Of a DNA stretch of 64,000 bases, positions 55,471 to 64,000 are shown piece by piece. The notes under the pieces were generated by a model. It was not told where the DNA came from and did no database searches. It saw only the letters and a list, made by a program, of their open reading frames with translations. Source of the stretch: Schistocephalus solidus (lineage: Eukaryota > Platyhelminthes > Cestoda > Diphyllobothriidea > Diphyllobothriidae); contig WEDG01007119.1 of NCBI GenBank assembly GCA_017591395.1, forward strand, positions 1 through 64,000, given 5' to 3'. The first letter of the stretch is position 1. Every line of letters starts with the position of its first letter. Both the position numbers and the translations under genes were made by a program.

Positions 55471-57374
55471 TCGCGTAGACTATCTGCTTAGTATATTCAG
55501 CCACTTCATCTAAGGACAACTGCGATCATCTTGAAATGGTTGATGTCATCATTTGTGACGGTTTAAGTGACGGCGAATATTTATATCAATTTTCGTCGTA
55601 GTCTGAGAAAATGTGGTGAAGATATGACCTTCGGCTTGATTAAAATTCTGATATGAGCGTGAGAGTTTGAAAAACCCCTTTAGGCGATGCTCAACCCGAT
55701 TCATATGTCTTTATCACTTTGCTATCTGTCGTGCTGGCAGGTCATCCCGTTGTCGACATCATCGGAATACTGAAGGAGCGGTTTTGCTTCAGACATGGAA
55801 TAACCATGGCAGCTTCTGAGTCCCTCAGTTGAACTGTTCTGTTATGCATACATAACCCAACATTTTGATTCCATTCGGTCTGACCTGTGTAGCCGCAGCT
55901 GCAGCAGGCGCAAGGAATGTGTCAGATAATATCCGACTGCTTTTATGCGTATAATCAGTTCTCGGCGAGCGTTCGTTTTCTGTGCCTTGTTACTACCGAT
56001 AAGTGTGTTGCCTCGCTATTTATGTCTCGTACTTTGCATTTCCTGCGCCACAAAGCCTCTAGTGCAATACATTGTGTGTAGCATCCGAGATCTTTGCACA
56101 TGAGTGTAATTCATTACTAGATTTTGGCGATGCCATAGGATAGCCACTTATATTACGCTAATAACTTAGCTAGCAGGTCTCATTAATCTTTGCTTCCTGT
56201 GTGCTGCAACATGTGCGTAGTCCTCAGGGCAGTTGGTTAATGCTATGGCGAGTTGTGGCTATACAGTTTAGGATTTATGCTGAAGTTAGGATTTTGTTGG
56301 TGCACGGCCCCTAGTTACTGCCCGCTGACCAGAACGTCCAAGAATGGTGGCTACTGCCTCCACGTATCCTTAGTGGTCAATTTTACACCGGCAAGGATAG
56401 AGGTGAGTAAATCAAACGCCATCTCGGAGGCTTCGTAACACAACTCTCATCAATATATCCTCGTTAGGAAAACGTACTCATAACAAGTCTATGCATTTCC
56501 CAGACAACGAAATCTATCACCCCTGAATCTCTTTCGACGCACTTCAATTTATGATGTGCGAGGTTGCCAACTGATGTGGCTAATCGATTTTGCTAAGGAT
56601 TGATGACTGCGGCCTTTATAGTATTTCCTATCCAACTCTACCTTCGAGGCGTCTCTAACTGCTTTCCCCTTAGTTGTAAATATATAGAGCCCAGGTAGAG
56701 GGTGACAGGTGAAGATGAACCATTGAGTTTTATTTAATGTTGACGTTGATTTGTCATCGAAACACGGCAGGGATGTGAGAGAAAAGAGACAGTTTTGGGT
56801 GCTAAGGAGAACCTTTATCATGCTGAAGTCACATTTGCATCCAGATACTACCCGCTAGGTATGCTGCTTTTTATGGAACGTTTGAACATCGTGAACAATA
56901 AAGTCTGCGGTGTGCTCCGCAGCCTGGTGGCCACATATGAGCCAGCCTTTCTTTCCCCGAACCCTTAACTTCACCTTAACTGTGGCATTAGTTTTAACCA
57001 TTACCTTTGTTTTAACCCTAACTTTAACACCAATCCTAAATCTCTTTGGAAGTTAGCGCAAGCGCACCTGCATTATATATGAAGGTAACAGTCTCTGGGC
57101 TGTGCTCATCAAAAGGCGCGATTGACATGACGTGCAAAGGTGGAGAGCCGTGAGAAAGTTTGGACGGCTAATTGCCTTTTCAGCTCAAAAGTTAGGCAAA
57201 GACGACTGCTGAACATGTAGGTACCAAAGGAACTGCTTACAGCCCATACGCCGGGGGGAGCTCACCGTCTGAATGAAAACCAACGTGGAGATTGACACGG
57301 AAATCTGCTCAACTCGCGGCAAAAGACATTGAACGCAAATGCTAAAGAAATACAATGAAAATGCGGATAAGGTG
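55471..57374. other. Unassigned sequence with telomere-like tract
   Basis: Inverted telomere-like tract at 56962-57030 (CCCTTAACTTCACC, TTTTAACCCTAAC, ACACCAATCCTAAATC). No gene recognised. Confidence 0.45.
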
Positions 57375-57535
57375 GTATCGACAAAGACAAGAGCGAGTGG
57401 AACGGCCCTTTCTGACTTATACGCCGTACTCAGCCAGTCATACCCAATCTCATGTACAGCATACCTGAAATTGGAACCCGAAACCTTTGGCCATTGAAAG
57501 TAACATTCTACCATGGGCAAAACGAGCCCCACACC
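57375..57535 (-). mobile_element. tRNA-derived SINE copy
   Basis: Minus-strand tail GACAAAGACAAGAGCGAG, body TTATACGCCGTACTCAGCC, box B complement TTGGAACCCGAAACC, box A complement CCATGGGCAAAACGAGCCC. A 152-codon minus-strand ORF runs through it without a protein motif. Confidence 0.7.
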
Positions 57536-58584
57536 AATGCAATGAACATGCTCAGTAAAAACCGAATTCTCTGGACAAAAGCAGCATCCGAAACAGTCGT
57601 ATACTCCTAGTATGTCAAGACCTTTCCGTCTCTGGATGCGCAAACCGTGGAGTTACCACCTCACAGTCAGAATATTTTTGCCAGGTGCCAACGATCGGCG
57701 ACTGTTGTGGAAGTAGCATTCCTGGAAGCAGGCAATTGTTATGATCCAGTGTTAGTTGACTAGTTCTCTTAACTGGGCGACGAAATGTCATGAATCTTCC
57801 AAATCAGTGACGAGTTTAAAGCTCTGATCCCCAGCGTAAGTCACAACTTTGGGGACCACAATGCTCAGTCTGGAATGGTTATGCCATTCTCTTTAACAGG
57901 ATATTTTGGATATCCATGCCTGCCATTCTGATAATGCTACGTAGGCTTTCAATCGAAACCATCGAAAAGATCAGACCTATTCCATCTAGGCCGCATGTGA
58001 AGGATATGAAAGACGAAGCGACAAGAACGACTTTCAGACAGTCAGGTGATGTAGTGGGCTGGCATGCTGGGCAACAAGGCTACGTTTACGAAGACCCACA
58101 TGCGATGGAGCAGCCAAATTATGGGGTTGGCTGATGGTGGCATGCCCTTTTGACATGCCTGACGCACTCGGCGTAAAAAGGCAGCCCATTTTGAACCATT
58201 CACGAAGGCATTCAGATTAACCAAGGGACCAAGAGTAACACTTTCACAGGTCAAGCGATAAATTTTCGTAAATCTGCAAGACCCAGGTCCTAGACAACCG
58301 GATGAATGAGACTAAGGGTAAACGGCGGGATTCCACTACCGGAATACAACGAACCAACTTTACTAGCACCATTTTCTGCCAACGCCTGCGTTGAAGGCCA
58401 CAATTGGCATTGTTGGACACCTCCGGATTGACCGCAATCTTAAAAAGTTCAACCCGAAGCCCAAGAACACAGCATCACCATAAAAAAGGAAAGTGCTCCT
58501 GTCTGCTCTCATTAGTATGCGTCCTTCCAACTAGAATTGGCCTCGGATAGACATAGTTGCCAACACAAATATGTGGACATCGCC
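57536..58584. other. Unassigned sequence
   Basis: No gene or repeat family recognised. Confidence 0.5.
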
Positions 58585-58930
58585 AGCAGTGCAACCCCGA
58601 CAGTTTGACTGGCGTAACCGCTGCAATCCACCCTGTGCTCCGCAGCATGCCAGGCGTATCCGGTGCAGAAATTACCTCATGTTGATAGAAAAATTGCGCT
58701 GCAACTAACGCAATCTCCCCCTTTCTCACACACTTTGTTCCGATCACAGACAGAGACAAGACGACCAAACAAGGCTTCTGGGAGTGCCACCTTACCGTCC
58801 CTCCATAATTCTATCATGAAGATCATGTTATCCCGTTAGGTGCCAACCTTGCATGAAAAGGCTCTAAGCACTACATTGTAGATTGAAGACATCAAATTTA
58901 TTATAGCGAGGAATGCGCTGATTTGCCAAG
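58585..58930 (+). mobile_element. Family B repeat copy, tandem member 1
   Basis: CGACAGTTTGACTGGCG, CTGTGCTCCGCAGCATGCC, TTGCGCTGCAACTAACGC, GGGAGTGCCACCTTACC, CCCGTTAGGTGCCAACC, TTATAGCGAGGAATGCGC. A near-complete but diverged member followed after about 40 bp by another copy in the same orientation. Confidence 0.65.
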
Positions 58931-58959
58931 GAACGGATTCCCCAGTGTCACCCTCACTC

Positions 58960-59400
58960 AGCCAAACACAGCAGTTTGGCCGTCGTCGTCCGACGATGTC
59001 CACCGTGAGACTCCACATCATGGTTGTGCAGGGACGGTGACTTGCGCACGGGTAAGTTTTGAGTGATATTAGACTTGCGCTGTTGCTACCACACTTGATC
59101 TTCTCTCACCCATCTGTGCCCGGTGTCAAGACAGAGTCAAGAAGGCAAGAGATGGGGTCGGGTGCAGGTGGCTGGCGCGGCCGGAGACACTTATCGTCAC
59201 GCATGAATCAGATCCACGGAGTGGAAGTGCCACAAACGGCAAGAGTGCCTGGTGTGGCGTGAGCCTGCGACTACGCCTGCCACCACACTCCCCATTTTTG
59301 GAATTTATTATGAGACCTAAAACCAAGTAACGCCTGCTGTGTTCTGATTTGACACCTGTGTCGGTCCAGAGCATCTCCAATCGGCTCTTTTACGGGGCAC
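58960..59400 (+). mobile_element. Family B repeat copy, tandem member 2 (4.5 kb subfamily)
   Basis: GCAGTTTGGCCGTCGTCGTCC, CGATGTCCACCGTGAGACTCC, GGACGGTGACTTGCGC, CCCGGTGTCAAGACAGAGTC, GTGGCTGGCGCGGCCGG, CACCACACTCCCC, then TTATTATGAGACC and TAACGCCTGCTGTG, the alternative 3' half also seen at 4452-4850. Confidence 0.78.
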
Positions 59401-60369
59401 GATGCACATTAAATCAATTAGCATCAAACTATGTCAGTTATTTGGAGAATGATGAGATCTCAGTCTGAGATAGCGGATATCCCCAATCCGCAATTATAGA
59501 GCCCGCTGCCCTCTGGCCTGCTCCAGTCCACCGTTTAGGCCTGATAACAAATGGATGATTGGATTGGGTGAAGTGACTGGCATGGCCAACAACGACCGTT
59601 TATTGTGTTCCCAGTACTTGAGCGTTCGAGCATTGTATGCTACAGGACAAGTTACAGTCGGAAGGTGAGAAGCTTAGAGCAATATCGTCTGTTAAAAAGA
59701 TTATGACGCGGTACTACGGCCTAAGCAAAATTATATGCAGTGACGCTGACCGACTGACGAATGTTGAACTCACAAGGAACAAACCTAGCAGATTTCATGG
59801 GGCTTTGGACGTGCGCAAAGTAAATTAACCCCTTCGGGCCTCCAAATTATGAACTATAAAAGTGATTCTTTTGATATATCAGTTTCCCCGACTGCTGATT
59901 CGGTAACAAAATGTTTGGACAAACACAAGTGCGTAAGCCTCCTGCCAAGCGAGTCATTGAAGTCGCGTCCCTCTTTATCTTTAACCCTCTTGATCTATCT
60001 TGGCAAATACGCTGAAACGGAGAATCGGTTCCAGGTCTTAATGTTTTTTTTCGCAGGGCTTACTTCACATTCGTCGGCACGATTTACCAGAAAGTTAGTG
60101 GCCCGCCAGTTGGGTCATCTATTCATAGCATCATATCCAAGAAGAGTCCTTGATCTTCAAACAGCGCACTCTATTTTTTGCAAGGACAACAGATTCGGGG
60201 TATTTGAAAAAAGTAGAACTTGTCTGGTTTCTAACCCTTATAACTTGATTGGTCATGGTTGCCCCTTGTTGATCTGCAACACTGCCCACCATTACAGCTA
60301 GTATACACCTCAGGGGCAGCGAATGACCTCTTTCCGATAATCGCTGGCAATTTGATGTTTTGAAATGAA
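59401..60369. other. Unassigned sequence
   Basis: Holds a 150-codon plus-strand ORF (59849-60301) and a shorter antisense one. No recognisable domain, so no gene is called. Confidence 0.4.
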
Positions 60370-60780
60370 CCGGAAAGATGACACTTCGACTGTCGCTAAC
60401 GACTATGCCCACCTTGTGCCACACAGCATGGTGAGCGCAAGATGGTGGACTCGTACATTGATTAGTTTATAATGGTAACAGACTTGCATAGCACATGCTG
60501 CACTCATCCACCTGAACCCGGTTTTAGGGCAGAGTCAGTACGACCGGACGTGAGCTCGTTAGAAGAGCCTGACAGACCTAAGCAGCCGTCTACGGGTGCC
60601 ACACACGACTTAGTTCCCGCGGACTGCACCAGATTTGCACCGAAGCAAGAGGGTAGTTGATGGATGGCAACCAGATGGCAAACCATGTAGACACCGATTT
60701 GGCATATACTGAACACGGGGATTTCATCTGCATAAAGTTGGCGACGAGGGACGACCAATCTGCCGTCTGAGAGAGAACCC
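60370..60780 (+). mobile_element. Family B repeat copy
   Basis: CGACTGTCGCTAACGAC, CACACAGCATGGTGAGCGC, TAATGGTAACAGACTTGC, CCCGGTTTTAGGGCAGAGTC, and GTGCCACACACGAC are diverged landmarks of the 5' half. The 3' half is unclear. Confidence 0.5.
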
Positions 60781-61240
60781 CATTCCGGTATTTGTTTTCC
60801 TCACCCAACGAAAACATTTGAAATAATGCGAATCTCTATAGGAGTATTTTTATGAGCATCCGGCGTTTTTTATCTGAAATTCTACCCACAATGACCGAGC
60901 TTCTGTCTCTTTTCATGCCTATCCGTGTGTTTCACTGTTAAGATTGTTTTATTCCTTCCACATATTTCTGGTAATAATGCCAACACAAACGACCTTTTGT
61001 GGGCGACATCCTTCAAAATAGAAGCTTCTGGTTTCATCAAACCTTTTCATCTTTGGATTTTGATCCTGTTGAGCAGGTGCGTATGTTTACTGAGATGGAG
61101 TCTCAAGAGGGCACTATAGGCCTGATCGCCGCACTCCAGGTGTCATGACACAACATTAAGCGTCAAAATACTTAAGCACGGCCGATCAATGAAGACGTTT
61201 TTAACACTGAATATTCCTGCTCACATATAGCAGGACGACG
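60781..61240. other. Unassigned sequence
   Basis: Nothing recognised. Confidence 0.5.
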
Positions 61241-61405
61241 GCCCCGCGGCTTACCGGTAGAGCGTTGGTCTTTTGAACATTCAGTGGCTAACTAACGCTG
61301 GTTTGAACCGCAGGTCATCCGAAAGTGCGATTGGGTATGACAGGTTGATGACGGCAAACAAGCCAGAAACGGCCATCCCTTTTTCTGTTGTCAAGTTCGG
61401 TACTC
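61241..61405 (+). mobile_element. tRNA-derived SINE copy
   Basis: Head GGCCCCGCGGCTTACCGGTAG (box A GGCTTACCGG) and GCTGGTTTGAACCGC (box B), body GGGTATGACAGGTTGATGACG, then AAGCCAGAAACGGCC. The tail is diverged. The head is closest to a tRNA shape among plus-strand copies. Confidence 0.7.
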
Positions 61406-62100
61406 CTCCGATTTATATGAGGGGTGTAAGAACTCTACACTGAACCCAAAGTGAGCGTCTCCTGTAACCTAATTAGTAAACCCATTTCTCACGAAGGTCA
61501 GCATGCTTAATTCGAAATATTCATTCAAAAATATTTTAGTAAACAGTGGTAGTTATTCACGAGGGCAAAAGGCCATAATTCGCGCCCGACACATGGGTGA
61601 ATAATCACATTTAATATTTTAACATTTTTCGTCTTCCCATCACCCTCCAGCTATTTTAACATGGGCGCATTCTCCAGGCCTCCCCTCCCCAATTTAATTG
61701 CATAGACGAAGGTCAAGTGGGTCATTTAACAAATTCTGCCCAAGTGGGGAGATTATGGAAGGAAGTAGGTGCACCCGTTATTAGTTTAATCAACTATCTT
61801 GCTGGCCTGCTCTCCGCCATATAAATTCCTTCTCAAATCATTCAGTCTCATCCTAGCTGATGTACCATTTTGTAGCAAAACGAATGTCCTTTTTTGCCTC
61901 CAGCTTATGGTCGGCAGTCCTTATTGTTAAATAGGGTGCACACTGGCCACGTTGTCTTCTCTCTTTCCTCGTTTGTGAGCCTGTCCCTTGGAGCGGGTTC
62001 AGGAAACAGTGTTGTAGGAGCCTTGGGCAATTTCCAAATAACGAGGCCAAGCAGACTAAAAATTATGTGTCCGGTACCATGGGGCGAACGCTCACTACAT
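61406..62100. other. Unassigned sequence
   Basis: Nothing recognised before the CTC tract. Confidence 0.5.
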
Positions 62101-62104
62101 TTAA

Positions 62105-62312
62105 CCTCCTCCTCCTCCTCCTCCTCCTCCTCCTCCTCCTCCTCCTCCTCCTCCTCCTCCTCCTCCCTCCTCCTCCTCCTCCTCCTCCTCCTCCTCCTCC
62201 TCCTCCTCCTCCTCCTCCTCCTCCCTCCTCCTCCTCCTCCTCCTCCTCCTCCTCCTCCTCCCTCCTCCTCCTCCTCCTCCTCCTCCTCCTCCTCATCCTC
62301 CTCCTCCTCATC
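62105..62312. repeat. (CTC)n microsatellite with phase breaks
   Basis: About 200 bp of CTC units with at least three single-C phase shifts (near 62166, 62224, 62261) and a few CAT interruptions at the right end. The phase shifts switch the frame between poly-Ser, poly-Leu and poly-Pro, so the 98-150-codon ORFs across it are artefacts. Confidence 0.95.
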
Positions 62313-64000
62313 CTTTCACAACACTCCTTTACAAACTTTTTGTTGACGTATGCAGACATTCAATAAAATATTTTCGCCGCTGAACTGAACGACTGAGTGA
62401 CAGTTCCCGTGGAACTGGCGAGCTTTCATATTGAGCACACTCTTCAGCTTTGCCGCGGTCTCTATTTGCTGTACGTTGTTGCGAAAATCCTGATATCTTC
62501 GTGGGCGGTCCATGCGATCGGTTGAAATCTGGAACGCGCGAATACTGAAGCTCCTAGATCGTTTTCGGTTACGCCTTGCGAACATTCACATTACAGGAAA
62601 GTCAAGGGTGTGCTTGGTGTCTACTAAATGTCCAGCGACTTTTAGAAGTTTCTTCTACCGTGTTTTCCTCCTGCGCCTTTTGCGACAAAGATGTTGTCGG
62701 ATATTCTAACGTTTGTCTGGTCCAAAAACAGGTCGGAATGGCTAGCTCCTCATGTTCTCCCAACTGTACTTTTATTTTTGGAAAAAATACGAAGATCTTC
62801 TCAACATTATTAACAATTAAAATAGGCTGCAGTGATGTTTTTTTGTTAATGGAACCTGATAAAGTATGCATTAAAAGAGTAATTAATATCTGATAAGCCG
62901 GTTTGTATTCGGCAGGGTAGCATCTAAATGCATACGACTATATGCAATAGGAACGTTAGCTTGACTGGTTTTGACTTATTCTCGATTGCGGCCATGCCTC
63001 TCCAACACGAAAGCCCTATGGTTTGAAGCCTGAAGAAAGTTTCCTCTGCCGACCCGGCTCATTGGCTGAGCTTGCGGATATGGCTGCCTAGCTGCCAACG
63101 GCGCAATCTGTAATCTGCTCTCACACTGCAACAATGCAACTCCACTTTTCTCTAAATGCGTTCTCTGCTTTGGGCCTTCACCGTTAATCATTTTGCATGC
63201 CTTTTGTTAAAATAACCGAACTTTAATCATATTCATTAGGTGATTCAATGTCGTTTTGGTGGAACGTTATAGGAGAAAATTTAAGGAACGAATAAATCCG
63301 GTTTTGGTAGTGACGGTTAAGTTAGACGGCACTTAACTAATAAAAGTTCGCGCAAGCATGAACAATTTCGACGGACACTCGACATTATTGACTGCTGTGG
63401 CCCCCAATTTTTGGAGTGCTGGACGGTAACCTATCGGCTACTCGGCGAAATGCAGCCATCCGCAATGGTTCAGTGCTTGAGGGGTCTGTTTCGCTAAAGC
63501 AGTCACGGTAGTTTTGCCATTGTTGCTTCTTAGAGGGTTGTTTCCGCATGTTTAGAATACCTTTGGGGCATTTCCTCAGTTTTTGATAGCCGCGGAATTT
63601 AAAGTACAACTTGAAAAAAGAAAAAAAATAAAAAAAGAAAAAAAAACAGGAGAGGCGAACAAAGAAGGATTTGATGGACATCCAGTTTTGTCCTTTTTGC
63701 TCAGATAAATGTGAGCTCTTCCTCCTGCCAAGCCAGAAATCGGTGCGTTACTATCAGAGGTTGTAACTTTAAGCATTTCCTTCGGCCTTTTGTCTGTGGA
63801 TGAAGTCCGCCTGCGTCTCAGAAACTGGGATGGAAAGCATAGGCATAGCCGATCTGCTATGCATGTACAAAACGAGTGAAGAGATCTGCGCTCGCTTTAT
63901 TTAAGAAGAAAATGCTGACCACGTTTCGTATACCGACCTGGAAAGTTTGCTACTAAACGTGGGTTGTTTATCCTTGAAGCGCAGTTCATGATTTTGGAGC
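62313..64000. other. Unassigned sequence
   Basis: No supported gene. An A-rich run (63616-63648) is present. ORFs near 62316-62893 and 63385-63776 have no recognisable motif. Confidence 0.45.

Noticed and set aside
59849..60301. 150-codon ORF considered as a gene
   Set aside because: No recognisable motif. An antisense ORF of similar openness overlaps it.
61894..62366. Ser/Leu/Pro- and Glu/Gly/Arg-rich ORFs up to 150 codons
   Set aside because: They are frame readings of the (CTC)n microsatellite with phase breaks.

Overview
This window is eukaryotic: intron-bearing, about 40-45% GC, dominated by retroelement debris and microsatellites, with only one convincing host gene. The best taxonomic clue is the set of decayed retroelement proteins. 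Paired C2H2 zinc fingers closing a LINE-like ORF (32340-33124), the LINE reverse-transcriptase end at 25338-25535 and several Penelope-like element (PLE) fragments resemble, from memory, proteins abundant in flatworm genomes, above all diphyllobothriidean tapeworms (Spirometra, Dibothriocephalus, Schistocephalus). The flatworm call is fairly firm; the order is an inference.

Layout. 1-13.9 kb: mostly unrecognised intergenic or intronic DNA with degenerate telomere-like (GGGTTA) tracts and one copy of a GC-rich repeat (called family B here). 13.9-15.1 kb: a locus of a tRNA-derived SINE that includes a near-perfect inverted pair. 16.3-19.3 kb, minus strand: 5' coding exon(s) of a Gln/Ala-rich regulatory protein that enters a C2H2 zinc finger exactly at a splice donor, with its GC- and microsatellite-rich upstream region. 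19.5-38.5 kb: family B copies, SINE copies, a hammerhead-ribozyme repeat monomer (25.0-25.3 kb), LINE remnants and a long (CAT)n array. 41.1-52.5 kb: a PLE graveyard with two inverted RT copies, a GIY-YIG endonuclease fragment, a PLE linker fragment, a tandem SINE array and a 1.26-unit retrozyme-like tandem repeat with an intact type I hammerhead ribozyme. 53.8-54.7 kb: a 973-bp element with ~140-bp terminal inverted repeats and TA flanks. 55-64 kb: more SINE and family B copies and a long (CTC)n tract.

The most interesting signal is self-cleaving RNA. The 353-bp repeat at 46126-46570 encodes on the minus strand a complete hammerhead: core CUGAGGA, 5-bp helix II, GAAA, palindromic helix III CACGUG, cleavage triplet GUC, and helix I. 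A second copy at 25003-25337 is a single unit permuted so that its ends fall close to the predicted cleavage site. Independently, the body of the tRNA-derived SINE, present in more than a dozen copies, folds as another type I hammerhead with the same palindromic helix III geometry and stem II changes that keep pairing. Both lie beside PLE fragments, the retroelement class thought to mobilise hammerhead-bearing retrozymes. All motif claims were read by eye; no alignment, covariance search or database search was run.
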